Notes: generated by a model from the sequence alone, not told the origin. DNA of 48,660 nucleotides from Candidatus Gastranaerophilales bacterium (GCA_944326915.1 CALVFT010000010.1:1-48660), one strand, 5' to 3'; shown: positions 1 to 7,191, numbered from the stretch's first letter. Numbers and translations: made by a program.

Positions 1-387
1 GTTTTAGCAGAATTTTTTGAATGTGATCCAAACACATTAAACAGTATTGATAAAGTAGAAAAGTATATGGTGGATGCCGCCCTTGAATGTGGTGCGACTA
101 TTGTCCAAAAATGTTTCCATATGTTTAACCCATACGGTGTTTCAGGAGTTGTAATTATTTCTGAAAGTCATTTGGCTATTCATACTTGGCCAGAGTTAGG
201 ATACGCTGCAGTTGATTTATTCACTTGTGGTGATAAATGTGATCCAAAAATTTCTTATGAATTTTTGAAAAAAATGTTCAATTCTAAAAAAGCTTCTTTC
301 ACAGAGCTAAAAAGAGGTATTATTGACGAAGAAACAATGAAAGTAGCAGAAAAACCTTTTGAAATCATGCAACAGTTAGAAGACTAA
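1..387 (+). CDS. speD: S-adenosylmethionine decarboxylase proenzyme (5'-truncated by window edge)
   Basis: This pyruvoyl-dependent enzyme decarboxylates S-adenosylmethionine to give the aminopropyl donor for spermidine synthesis. The reading frame is open from base 1 and 128 residues are visible. Comparison with the short SpeH-type family (about 125-135 residues) suggests only some 5-10 N-terminal residues are missing. The visible block SGVVIISESHLAIHTWPE contains the Glu-Ser pair where the family self-cleaves to form the pyruvoyl group, followed by the conserved AAVDLFTCGD. It is followed at once by an intrinsic terminator, so it ends its transcription unit. With ahcY further on, it is one of two SAM-metabolism genes in the window. 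Identification is firm; the true start lies outside the window. Confidence 0.93.
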   Translation, partial: VLAEFFECDPNTLNSIDKVEKYMVDAALECGATIVQKCFHMFNPYGVSGVVIISESHLAIHTWPELGYAAVDLFTCGDKCDPKISYEFLKKMFNSKKASFTELKRGIIDEETMKVAEKPFEIMQQLED

Positions 388-405
388 TTATAATAGATTT
401 TTCAA

Positions 406-436
406 AGGAGGAGTGTGATTATGCACTCCTCTTTTT
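406..436 (+). terminator. Intrinsic terminator after speD
   Basis: An 8-bp stem GAGGAGTG (408-415) / CACTCCTC (424-431) with an 8-base loop is followed by TTTTT. It lies 20 bases after the speD stop. Confidence 0.85.
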
Positions 437-472
437 GTATGTAAAAACATGTAAAATATTTGACTTAATTGC

Positions 473-501
473 ATGACAAATTATTTTGGATATCATATTA
501 T
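473..501 (+). promoter_or_regulatory. Sigma-70-type promoter for the 159-residue unknown gene
   Basis: ATGACA (473-478), a 17-base spacer and TATTAT (496-501) lie just upstream of the Shine-Dalgarno AGGGAGG (517-523). Confidence 0.5.
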
Positions 502-528
502 TTTATTATATTATCCAGGGAGGTTATG

Positions 529-1008
529 ATGCTGGAAGATGTAATAGAAAGAAAGTCAAATTTTGATTTAACATCCAAAAGTGCTTTTTCTCGAGAAGAT
601 GAAGTTTTTACATCTCGTTCTTATGCTGCATTATTGGCAAAGAACATAATACCTTATTCTCATAGAAAGATTGCAGATAATTATGTGATTATAAAAAGAG
701 TGTTTAAATTCCAAGCAGTAATGCCAAGAATTACGAATATAGAAAGAGCTTTGCTTGCTAAATATGATTTTAATACTCTAGAATATACAACAGTAAAACA
801 AATGTATGAAGAGTTAGCCTTGCTTCAACAGTGGGCTGTATCTGGAGATGAAACTCTTAAAAAAGATGCTGATGCCCTTTTAGAAATAAGGACAAAAGAG
901 TTGAAGTTTATTGTAGCTAATAGTTATGCAAATATTTCGAATGAAATTTATAAAGGATATATTGCGTTGGAGAATTACTTCCAAGAGATTAGTAAGTATA
1001 ATGATTAG
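529..1008 (+). CDS. Hypothetical protein, 159 residues
   Basis: I do not recognise a family. The sequence is mixed charged and hydrophobic and looks mostly helical and soluble. It has no signal peptide, membrane segment or cysteine motif. The frame stays open back to a TTG at 469, but the AGGGAGG Shine-Dalgarno at 517-523 sits at good spacing for ATG 529 (MLEDVIERK...). A promoter-like pair overlaps the upstream part, so the upstream start is unlikely. The gene stands alone between the speD terminator and a bidirectional terminator shared with the convergent XRE regulator. Codon use and AT content match the neighbours, so there is no sign of recent transfer. The C-terminal half resembles a generic helical bundle. 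No function can be assigned. Confidence 0.75.
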   Translation: MLEDVIERKSNFDLTSKSAFSREDEVFTSRSYAALLAKNIIPYSHRKIADNYVIIKRVFKFQAVMPRITNIERALLAKYDFNTLEYTTVKQMYEELALLQQWAVSGDETLKKDADALLEIRTKELKFIVANSYANISNEIYKGYIALENYFQEISKYND

Positions 1009-1030
1009 TTAAATTTATAAAGATTGAATA

Positions 1031-1059
1031 AAAAAGCCAATCATAGGATTGGCTTTTTT
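1031..1059. terminator. Bidirectional intrinsic terminator
   Basis: AAAAAGCCAATC (1031-1042), a 4-base loop and GATTGGCTTTTTT (1047-1059) form a 12-bp stem with an A-tract on one side and a T-tract on the other. It serves the + strand unknown gene and overlaps the stop codon of the convergent XRE gene. Confidence 0.85.
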
Positions 1060-1390
1060 ATTCATTAATTGTTGCTTTTATTATTTTATAAATTGTTTCT
1101 ATTTTATCTCTGTCTTCAATGTTATTAAGATCAGAAATGATTTCTTGAATAAGGTCTTCTTTAGGTTTTATGTGGTCAAAGGCAAATAGCTCAGAGCTAG
1201 TTACGTTTAGTACTTCGAATACTTTTTCTAGAGTATCTGCAGTGACAAAATTTTCTCCAATTTCAATTCCACTAAGAGTCCTTGTTGCAATACCCATTTG
1301 TTCTGCAAGCTGCTCTTGTGTTAGACCTCGCTTCTGTCTTAGTCTTTTGATTTTTGTTCCAAGTTGTTTTTTTATATTTAATCCAGTCAT
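1058..1390 (-). CDS. XRE/Cro-type HTH transcriptional regulator, 110 residues
   Basis: Residues 7-65 form a classic XRE helix-turn-helix: GTKIKRLRQKRGLTQEQLAE, then an ATRTLSGIEIGE recognition region and LEKVFEVLNVTSSELF. The C-terminal 40 residues (KPKEDLIQEIISDLNN...) are helical and probably dimerise. It lacks a peptidase or ligand domain, so it is a small repressor-like DNA-binding protein. It is monocistronic, convergent with the 159-residue gene, and its upstream region (1391-1669) faces the 188-residue unknown gene, which it might control. Such regulators are common in prophages and in toxin-antitoxin loci, but neither is adjacent here. The target is unknown. Confidence 0.88.
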   Translation of the reverse strand: MTGLNIKKQLGTKIKRLRQKRGLTQEQLAEQMGIATRTLSGIEIGENFVTADTLEKVFEVLNVTSSELFAFDHIKPKEDLIQEIISDLNNIEDRDKIETIYKIIKATINE

Positions 1391-1601
1391 CTTATTTAAG
1401 ATTTTATAAAATAATTTGATTTTTCAGAATGATATATAAATGTTACTAATATTAATATTTTGATATTATATTTCAGGTTAATCAAATAAAAACTCTCCTA
1501 AATATTAAGTTTTGTAACTATCTATAAGCCTTTAAATATCAGCATTTTATAAATATAAGATATTTAATTTCATATTGTTTGCAATTTTTGCGATTAAAAT
1601 G

Positions 1602-1621
1602 TTTTTATATAAATACAAGAG
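1602..1621 (+). promoter_or_regulatory. Promoter-like motif shared with 45570-45589
   Basis: TTTTTATATAAAT followed by two variable bases and AAGAG. The same arrangement (18 of 20 bases) occurs at 45570-45589 upstream of a 58-residue gene. TATAAA at 1608-1613 could be a -10 element. The rest of the 1391-1669 gap is very AT-rich with no gene seen. Confidence 0.4.
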
Positions 1622-1669
1622 ATGCAATTGCAACATGAGGTATTAAAACTTAAAAAAGGAGATTGAATT

Positions 1670-2236
1670 ATGACAGATCCAGTAAACAACAAGACACTTG
1701 GCGGGTTAACTTACAATGCAAATTTGGTAAAATCTGCAAAAAAAATTGGAAATAATAGTTATGAGATAATTTTTAAAACTGGTGAGAAAATTACCTATCC
1801 AGAACAAACCCCTTTTAAACCAGATTTAGTGGAGGGAAGCCACTATGTTAAAGATAAAGATAATCCGAAAGCTGTAACAGGAGAAAGCTTAAAAACTTTG
1901 CAAACTTATTTTAGAGAAGGTGAAATAGTGTCACGTGATGCTAGTATTACACAGAATATTGCTAGTGGTTTAATTTATGATGATACGAGATTTGATATCA
2001 AAAATGTGATGGGTGCTAAATTTACTTCTTCAAAAGAAACTGTCACTAGAGTATTATTAGACAATTGTTCTTCAACAACTGTAGATTTAGGGGCTAATAA
2101 TAGTAAATGGTATGGTGATGCAGCTCAAATCCGTGGAGGGGCTAATAATGAAGTAATACTTGATAGCAATGATAGTGCAACAATAAATTTAAAAAATATT
2201 GAAGGAGAGGGTACTGCAGCTCAAAAAGACTATTAA
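1670..2236 (+). CDS. Hypothetical protein, 188 residues, beta-rich
   Basis: I do not recognise a family. A strong Shine-Dalgarno (AAAAAAGGAG at about 1653-1662) precedes the ATG. The N-terminal third (NSYEIIFKTGEKITYPEQTP) resembles a small beta domain. The C-terminal half is rich in Asn, Ser, Thr and Asp, with short strands such as TRVLLDNC, EVILDSND and SATINLKN, as in short beta-helix or repeat proteins. There is no signal peptide, transmembrane segment or lipobox, so any export would need a signal-free route. It stands alone between an AT-rich promoter region and a bidirectional terminator shared with rpsP. Function unknown. Confidence 0.7.
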   Translation: MTDPVNNKTLGGLTYNANLVKSAKKIGNNSYEIIFKTGEKITYPEQTPFKPDLVEGSHYVKDKDNPKAVTGESLKTLQTYFREGEIVSRDASITQNIASGLIYDDTRFDIKNVMGAKFTSSKETVTRVLLDNCSSTTVDLGANNSKWYGDAAQIRGGANNEVILDSNDSATINLKNIEGEGTAAQKDY

Positions 2237-2254
2237 TAATATTTTTACAATAAC

Positions 2255-2287
2255 AAAAAAGGACTTGAATACTCGAGTCCTTTTTTT
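2255..2287. terminator. Bidirectional intrinsic terminator
   Basis: AAAAAAGGACT (2255-2265), a 10-base loop and AGTCCTTTTTTT (2276-2287). It separates the 188-residue gene from the convergent rpsP. Confidence 0.85.
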
Positions 2288-2313
2288 GTTTGTGTTGTTG
2301 TATTAATTTTATT

Positions 2314-2673
2314 TTATGCTTCTTCTGTAGCTTGAGCAGCTTCAGCTTCTGCTGCTGCTTTTGCTTCTGCCTCAGCTTGAGCTTTTGCTTGTGCTTTCTT
2401 AGAAAGTTTTACTGTTTCTTTTTTTACATAGTTTAAAGTGCCATCTTCGTTACAGTTTTTAATTAAGTAAGCAACTGTTTCTGTAGGTTGAGCACCTTTT
2501 TTAACCCAATCAAGAGCTGCAGCTTTATCTAGTTTCATAACTTTAGTTTTAGGATTGTAGTGACCTAATTCTTGTACAGGTCTTCCTTCACGTTTAGTTG
2601 TTGAATTGATTACGATAATTCTGTATGATGGGTTCTTTTTAGCACCTAATCTTTTTAATCTGATTTTTAACAT
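2314..2673 (-). CDS. rpsP: 30S ribosomal protein S16 (bS16)
   Basis: Component of the small ribosomal subunit needed for its assembly. The start MLKIRLKRLGAKKNPSYRIIV is diagnostic of bS16. I place the start at 2673 because AAGAAGGA precedes it at usual spacing; the open frame continues upstream to 2700 but without a ribosome site. The conserved bS16 core is about 80 residues. It is followed by a Lys- and then Ala/Glu-rich low-complexity tail (KLSKKAQAKAQAEAEAKAAA...), making 119 residues. Here the gene is single rather than in the common ffh-rpsP-rimM-trmD-rplS operon. Upstream lies an unusually GC-rich stretch (2700-2790) that may be a structured leader. Confidence 0.95.
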   Translation of the reverse strand: MLKIRLKRLGAKKNPSYRIIVINSTTKREGRPVQELGHYNPKTKVMKLDKAAALDWVKKGAQPTETVAYLIKNCNEDGTLNYVKKETVKLSKKAQAKAQAEAEAKAAAEAEAAQATEEA

Positions 2674-2790
2674 TGTTTTTTCCTTCTTATTAAGTATCAC
2701 TTGCGAGTTTTAGGATAACGCAGCCGCCGCTTTATCTTTAAACCCTTGAAACAGGCTAAGAGGAATTGCCTGATTCCAATACCAATAGAA
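2674..2790 (-). promoter_or_regulatory. Candidate structured 5' leader of rpsP (possible H-type pseudoknot)
   Basis: Read on the minus strand, GGAAT / ATTCC form a 5-bp hairpin whose loop CAGGC can pair with GCCTG a few bases downstream (plus-strand 2752-2776). This is a compact H-type pseudoknot arrangement. A GC-rich run (plus-strand 2719-2730) follows and then TGCG / CGCA. The stretch is far richer in G+C than its surroundings. A weak promoter (TTGTTA, 18 bases, TAGAAT on the minus strand) lies upstream. I do not match it to a known riboswitch or ribosomal-protein leader. Confidence 0.4.
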
Positions 2791-2872
2791 ACATAAAATT
2801 CTATAATAATCAAGTATTGATTAACAAAGATTAAATGAAATTATGAGATATTTTTATTTTTATGTAAATAAT

Positions 2873-2900
2873 TTGTTTTTTTTATCTAAACACTTATAAT
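2873..2900 (+). promoter_or_regulatory. Promoter of the type III ATPase gene (leaderless)
   Basis: TTGTTT (2873-2878), a 16-base spacer and TATAAT (2895-2900). The ATG begins 8 bases after the last base of the -10, at the expected transcription start. No Shine-Dalgarno is present. Confidence 0.7.
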
Positions 2901-2907
2901 TGATAGT

Positions 2908-4254
2908 ATGAAAGATTTAGATATCAGTAGTTTAGATTCTCTTAAAGTTCGAGTTCATAATAAGCTTGCAGAAACTCAGTTATACCGTTTTAAAGGTACT
3001 GTGTCTAAGCTTCTTGGGTTAACTGTTGAGGTAAAATTGCCAGGGCTAAAGATTGGTGATTTATGTTTTATCGAAACTTATGATGGGAAACAAAAACCTG
3101 CTGAAGTTGTTGCGTTCAAAGGTGAGGCTGCTCAATTACTTTTACTTTATGATGGTGAAGGTATCGGACAAGGTAGTTTAGTTACGACGACAGGACGTCC
3201 TATTATTATTCCTGTTGGAGATTTTCTGTTGGGACGTTTAATAAATCCTATGGGAGATCCTATTGATGATAAGCCTTTAGACACAACAGGTGCTGTATGG
3301 CGTCCTATTGAAGGACCTCCTCCTGGGCCTTTTGAAAGACCTATTATTACAGAAATGTTTTCAACCGGAGTAAGAGCTATAGATAGTTGTATGACTATGG
3401 GTTGTGGTCAACGTTTAGGACTATTTGCTGGATCTGGGGTTGGTAAAAGTACTTTGCTTGGGATGATTGCAAGAAATTCTGACGCTGATGTCAACGTAAT
3501 GGCTCTGATTGGAGAACGTGGCCGTGAAGTAAAAGAGTTTGTAGAAGATTCTTTGGGTGAAGAAGGTATGAAAAAATCTGTTTTGGTTTGTTCTACTGGA
3601 GATCAACCTCCATTGATTAGGCAAAAGGCTCTACTTACTGCGACAGCTGTTTGTGAATATTTCAGAGACCAAGGCAAGAAAGTTTTTCTTATGACTGATA
3701 CAGTTACTCGTTGTGCGATGGCTGGTCGTGAGGTCGGTTTGTCTATTGGGGAACCTCCTACTATGAAAGGGTATCCGCCTTCTATATTTTCTTGGCTGCA
3801 AAAAGTTTTGGAAAGAGCAGGAAATTCTCCTAAAGGTTCAATTACTGCATTATATACAGTATTAATGGAAGGTGATGATATATCAGATCCTATTGTAGAT
3901 ATTGTGCGTGGTATCGTTGATGGCCACATTTTCTTATCAAGAAAAGTTGCAGAAATGAACCATTATCCTGCTATTGATGTTTTAGGTAGTATTTCGAGGT
4001 TGATGTCTGCAATTGCTACTCCTGAACATAAGGAGGCTGCTGGTAAGATGAGAAAAATTATGGCGATGTATCGGGAGAATAAAGATTTGATTGACGTTGG
4101 GATGTATCAACCTGGTTCGAATCCTAAACTTGATATAGCTATTGAAATGATGCCAAAAGTTAATGCATTTTTGCAACAAAGAACTTCTGATCTTGTTAGT
4201 ATGGATACAACAATAAGTACTCTTATTGATATGATGAAAGATGTTGATATTTAA
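2908..4254 (+). CDS. Flagellar/type III secretion export ATPase, FliI/YscN family
   Basis: A hexameric ATPase of this family unloads substrates at the cytoplasmic face of a flagellar or type III export gate. All family features are present in 448 residues. There is a beta-barrel N-terminal domain (to about 95), Walker A AGSGVGKST (about 174-182), the catalytic-Glu motif GERGRE (about 202-207) and Walker B VFLMTDTVTR (Asp about 264). REVGLSIGEPP and the family's KGYPPSIFSWLQKVLERAG follow. These last motifs separate FliI/YscN from F1-ATPase beta and Rho. It is an orphan: no fliF, G, H, J or export-gate gene lies within the window. The start codon sits directly at a predicted transcription start without a ribosome site. 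Whether it serves flagella or another secretion apparatus cannot be decided here. Confidence 0.93.
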   Translation: MKDLDISSLDSLKVRVHNKLAETQLYRFKGTVSKLLGLTVEVKLPGLKIGDLCFIETYDGKQKPAEVVAFKGEAAQLLLLYDGEGIGQGSLVTTTGRPIIIPVGDFLLGRLINPMGDPIDDKPLDTTGAVWRPIEGPPPGPFERPIITEMFSTGVRAIDSCMTMGCGQRLGLFAGSGVGKSTLLGMIARNSDADVNVMALIGERGREVKEFVEDSLGEEGMKKSVLVCSTGDQPPLIRQKALLTATAVCEYFRDQGKKVFLMTDTVTRCAMAGREVGLSIGEPPTMKGYPPSIFSWLQKVLERAGNSPKGSITALYTVLMEGDDISDPIVDIVRGIVDGHIFLSRKVAEMNHYPAIDVLGSISRLMSAIATPEHKEAAGKMRKIMAMYRENKDLIDVGMYQPGSNPKLDIAIEMMPKVNAFLQQRTSDLVSMDTTISTLIDMMKDVDI

Positions 4255-4273
4255 TTTTTTGTTTTATTTTTTG

Positions 4274-4282
4274 TGGTATAAT
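4274..4282 (+). promoter_or_regulatory. Extended -10 promoter for zupT
   Basis: TGGTATAAT, an extended -10 element, lies 22 bases before the ATG. A Shine-Dalgarno GAAAGGA follows. No convincing -35 is visible, as expected for extended -10 promoters. Confidence 0.55.
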
Positions 4283-4304
4283 TCTCCCGAAAGGACATAA
4301 ATAT

Positions 4305-5105
4305 ATGAATTTACCACAGAATTTTGGAATAGCTATGTTGATTACCCTATTTGCAGGTTTGACTACTGCAATTGGTGGGGCGATTGCTTTTATGGTGAAA
4401 AAAGATAATTTGAAAGCTTTATCTGTTGGATTAGGTTTTTCAGCAGGTGTAATGATATTTCTTTCTTTTACGGATATCATTCCTGAGGCTGGAGAGATGT
4501 TATCTAAGAATTTTCCGAATACTCATGAATGGTTAGTATTTATAGGATTTATAATCGGTATTGTGGTTGCAATTTTGATTGATTATTTCTTGCCAGATCA
4601 TATTGACCCTGATGAGTTGTTAGAGCCGGATGCTCCTTGTAAACATAATCATAAAATTAAAAGAGCAGGTTTGCTTACAGCTATAGCTATTTGTGTTCAT
4701 AACTTTCCTGAAGGAATGGCTACTTTTTTAACTACCACTCAAAATGTTACTTTGGGGCTATCAGTCGGTATGGCAATTGCTATTCATAATATTCCTGAGG
4801 GTATTGCTGTAGCTTTACCTATTTATCATGTGACAGGGAAACGTAGATATGCAATGTTATATGCCGCATTATCAGGTATTACTGAACCTATTGGTGCTTT
4901 GATTGGAATGCTTTTATTTAGTTTATTTGTTCCTCAAGTTCTTGTTGGTATATTATTGGCCGCTGTTGCGGGGATTATGATTTATTTGTCTTTTGATACT
5001 TTGTTACCACTTGCGAGAGAATACGGAAATTGGCATTTGTCAATGGTGGGTATTGTTTCTGGTATGTTATTTATTTGGGTAGGTTTGATTTTATTAGGTG
5101 GTTAG
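4305..5105 (+). CDS. zupT: ZIP-family divalent metal transporter, ZupT type
   Basis: Imports Zn2+ and possibly Fe2+/Mn2+ through the inner membrane. The 266 residues contain about eight hydrophobic segments. The two metal-site motifs of ZIP proteins are intact: HNFPEGMATF in TM4 and HNIPEGIAVALPIY in TM5. A His-rich cytosolic loop (CKHNHK) precedes TM4. Length matches ZupT (about 257-270). It begins after an extended -10 promoter with a good Shine-Dalgarno. The radical SAM gene starts 21 bases downstream, so the two probably share a transcript. No Zur-type operator was recognised. Confidence 0.92.
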   Translation: MNLPQNFGIAMLITLFAGLTTAIGGAIAFMVKKDNLKALSVGLGFSAGVMIFLSFTDIIPEAGEMLSKNFPNTHEWLVFIGFIIGIVVAILIDYFLPDHIDPDELLEPDAPCKHNHKIKRAGLLTAIAICVHNFPEGMATFLTTTQNVTLGLSVGMAIAIHNIPEGIAVALPIYHVTGKRRYAMLYAALSGITEPIGALIGMLLFSLFVPQVLVGILLAAVAGIMIYLSFDTLLPLAREYGNWHLSMVGIVSGMLFIWVGLILLGG

Positions 5106-5126
5106 ATATTAGATTGAGGGTGAAAA

Positions 5127-6197
5127 TTGGTTAATTTATCAAATATTTTTGACTGGGGCAGAAATTTATATGCAATGCCTTCGTATAATTCAAATTCTGG
5201 TAAAGCTTTAATGCCGTTGCGTTATTTTTTTGAATTGACTTATAGATGTAATTTGCAGTGTCCATATTGTTATGTGGGTTGTGAGAGAAATAAGGATGAA
5301 TTAACCACTGAAGAATGGTTTAAGGTGATTGAACAAATTCCGTTTTATTCTTTTGTTACGTTGGTTGGAGGAGAGCCATTAATAAGAAAAGATTTTATTG
5401 ATATTTTAATGAAAACTTCTAAGAAAACTATGGGTAAATTAAATGTCGTATCCAATGGAATTCTTATTAATGATGAAATTATAGATGCTTTTATAAAAAG
5501 TAAAATGATGTTATTATCAGTGTCTTTGGACGGTTATGGAAAAAATCACGATATTAATCGAGCTAAGGATGGTATTTGGGATAAGATTATGGATAATTTC
5601 GATAATATGAACTCAAGAAAAAAACGCCCTATGGTTGATATTAAAACAATTGTTTTGGAAAATAATTTGGATGATTTGCCAAAGCTGTTCAAAATGTGTG
5701 ATGAAAAGAATTTTAATTTTTTATCAATTTCCTTTTTAAGGAATAATAATTTGAAACAAAATTCTGTTTTGTTTGATAGTTTTGTTCCTGAATTTAATGC
5801 AAATTATCCGATAGAAAAATATTTTGATATGGATCATTTTAAGGAAGTATACAGAGAATTAATGTCTTTGCAAAAAAAATCAAACGTACAGATAAGATTT
5901 TCTCCTAAATTTGAGTATGCTAAAAATCCTCTTGAAAAAATAGAAGAATTCTTTAATACTCCGCAAGATAAGCCTGTGAGTGAAATATACAAACCTTGTA
6001 TGTATCCATTTTCTAATATGATGATTAATCCGCAGGGCGATGTATATCCGTGTTTATCTCAAAAAATCGGTAATGTTAAAGATATGCCAATAAAAGATGT
6101 CTTTAATTTACCTCATTACCGTTGCTTTAGGAAAAATCTGAAAGCTGCAAAAGTTTTTGGTGCTTGTCAGATGTGTTGTGAATTATCTGTTAAATAG
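5127..6197 (+). CDS. Radical SAM protein with SPASM-like C-terminus
   Basis: The [4Fe-4S] radical SAM motif CNLQCPYC (Cys 41, 45, 48) opens the barrel, followed by the SAM-binding GGEPL motif (about residues 80-84). The C-terminal 60 residues carry cysteines in KPCMYPF, VYPCLSQK and GACQMCC, the pattern of a SPASM/Twitch auxiliary cluster domain. Such proteins modify peptides or act in cofactor synthesis, but no small precursor peptide gene is visible next door, so the substrate is unknown. The start is TTG at 5127, chosen because GAGGGTG lies 5-6 bases upstream and no ATG/GTG is in frame nearby. It is probably cotranscribed with zupT and is the last apparently chromosomal gene before the phage-like block. 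Confidence 0.88.
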   Translation: MVNLSNIFDWGRNLYAMPSYNSNSGKALMPLRYFFELTYRCNLQCPYCYVGCERNKDELTTEEWFKVIEQIPFYSFVTLVGGEPLIRKDFIDILMKTSKKTMGKLNVVSNGILINDEIIDAFIKSKMMLLSVSLDGYGKNHDINRAKDGIWDKIMDNFDNMNSRKKRPMVDIKTIVLENNLDDLPKLFKMCDEKNFNFLSISFLRNNNLKQNSVLFDSFVPEFNANYPIEKYFDMDHFKEVYRELMSLQKKSNVQIRFSPKFEYAKNPLEKIEEFFNTPQDKPVSEIYKPCMYPFSNMMINPQGDVYPCLSQKIGNVKDMPIKDVFNLPHYRCFRKNLKAAKVFGACQMCCELSVK

Positions 6198-6407
6198 TTT
6201 TTATTATAGTCATCTGGTGTCCATGATTTTGTCTACATGAGTATGTTTATATTGAATTGATGACTTTTATTAATTTTAAAAAGAGTTATACTTAAATTGT
6301 AGAAACGGTTAAGGCTTAAGCCCTTGATGGTAGTGCTGTTTGCCGTTGATGACGGATAGGTGTATTTGCTGATTTCTTATTGGTAAATAGCTTGTTGGGA
6401 GAATTAA
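6198..6407 (+). other. Non-coding region at the left edge of the phage-like block, with a possible leader RNA
   Basis: No gene seen. TATACT at 6287-6292 could be a -10, giving a leader of roughly 110 bases before the 6408 gene. The leader is less AT-rich than its flanks and holds short inverted repeats: GGCTTAAGCC (6313-6322), CCGT/ACGG (6343-6346 / 6352-6355) and an imperfect pair around 6368-6392. I do not match it to a known RNA. It is also where a left phage boundary would be, but I found no repeat shared with the right side. Confidence 0.3.
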
Positions 6408-6797
6408 ATGGGGTATATTCATTGTTGCGGGGGATTACGGCGTACAAGAACTTTTAGTCTTGCTCCGCAAGAAAATTACATATTGTGTGAAGTGGACTAC
6501 TTAGAAAAGTGCCCTGTATGTGGACATAAAGTTGTTCAATTAACAAGGGTGGATAGTGATAAAAAATTATCTGTTGTAAGAAAGGTTAACGTAAAAGCAG
6601 AACAGTTTTTTGAAAAATTAAAGAAAAACTTGATTTGTGAAATTAAACCGATTTCTTATAAGAAGCAATCCGGTAGTAAGTTTTATTTGAATTACAACGA
6701 GTATGGGATTAAAAAAAGATGCTACTCTAATTTACGTTCTTTAAAGATTGGACTCGTTGAAAATAGTGAATTAAAAAATAAATCAATTATTATATAA
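6408..6797 (+). CDS. Hypothetical protein with probable zinc ribbon, 129 residues
   Basis: First gene of the phage-like block. Cys 6-7 (HCCGG) and CPVCGH (Cys 35, 38, His 40) suggest a zinc ribbon in the N-terminal third. The rest is basic and charged (KKNLICEIKPISYKKQSGSKFY), which suggests nucleic-acid binding. GGGAG lies about 10 bases before the ATG. Zinc-ribbon proteins of this size are common among phage regulators and host-takeover factors, but I cannot name a family. It is followed by a 158-base gap containing two alternative hairpins and a tiny ORF. Confidence 0.65.
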   Translation: MGYIHCCGGLRRTRTFSLAPQENYILCEVDYLEKCPVCGHKVVQLTRVDSDKKLSVVRKVNVKAEQFFEKLKKNLICEIKPISYKKQSGSKFYLNYNEYGIKKRCYSNLRSLKIGLVENSELKNKSIII

Positions 6798-6835
6798 AAT
6801 CCAATTAATCCTTTTAAATTATCTTACTCATTATT

Positions 6836-6874
6836 AGGGGAGAGATTGACTTTCCCCTTTTTCTTAAAAAGGGA
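6836..6874 (+). promoter_or_regulatory. Two mutually exclusive hairpins (terminator or attenuator-like)
   Basis: GGGGA (6837-6841) can pair with TCCCC (6853-6857) followed by TTTTT, a weak intrinsic terminator. The same C residues can instead form the perfect 8-bp hairpin CCCTTTTT (6855-6862) / AAAAAGGG (6866-6873). The second hairpin would disrupt the first. Confidence 0.5.
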
Positions 6875-6880
6875 AATATT

Positions 6881-6937
6881 ATGAAAAATAAAAAACAATT
6901 TTTTAGTATGCTTATATTTAAACTATTCAGAATATAA
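6881..6937 (+). CDS. Possible 18-residue leader peptide
   Basis: The ATG at 6881 follows AAAGGG by 7 bases and opens an 18-codon frame (MKNKKQFFSMLIFKLFRI) ending 18 bases before the LuxR-type gene. The peptide is basic and hydrophobic, like a tiny membrane-active or leader peptide. It sits immediately after two alternative hairpins, so it could be part of an attenuation device. With so short a frame, chance is possible. Confidence 0.3.
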   Translation: MKNKKQFFSMLIFKLFRI

Positions 6938-6955
6938 ATAAAGGGAATTAAGAAT

Positions 6956-7162
6956 ATGGAATTATCGCCAAAGGAACTTCAGGTGTTAACTTTGGTTGCA
7001 TTGGGATATTCTGATAAAGAAGTAAGTGTTCAATTAAAATTAGGTTACGGAACTGTTAGAACATATTTAGATAGAATTATTTTAAAATTAAGTGCAAAAA
7101 ACAGAACCCATGCAGTCGTGAGGTATATGCAACGAAACCCTGAATGGTTATTAGATAAATAA
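6956..7162 (+). CDS. Stand-alone LuxR/GerE-type HTH protein, 68 residues
   Basis: The whole protein is one GerE helix-turn-helix: LSPKELQVLTLVALGYSDKE, then GYGTVRTYLDRIILKL and RTHAVVRY. It has no receiver or ligand-binding domain. Similar 60-75 residue GerE-only proteins act as dimeric activators or late-gene regulators. AAGGGAA precedes the ATG at usual spacing. It is the only clear transcription factor in the phage-like block and sits directly upstream of the lysis and morphogenesis genes, so late-gene control is a reasonable inference. There is no direct evidence for its target. Confidence 0.88.
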   Translation: MELSPKELQVLTLVALGYSDKEVSVQLKLGYGTVRTYLDRIILKLSAKNRTHAVVRYMQRNPEWLLDK

Positions 7163-7191
7163 ATTTATTGATAAAACATAGGTCTAGCTGA

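Noticed and set aside
469-528. Upstream TTG start for the 159-residue protein
   Set aside because: It overlaps the likely promoter and has no ribosome site; ATG 529 has AGGGAGG at good spacing.
4112-4128. GGTTCGAATCC, like a tRNA T-arm
   Set aside because: It is inside the type III ATPase gene (encoding GSNP) and no matching tRNA arms surround it.
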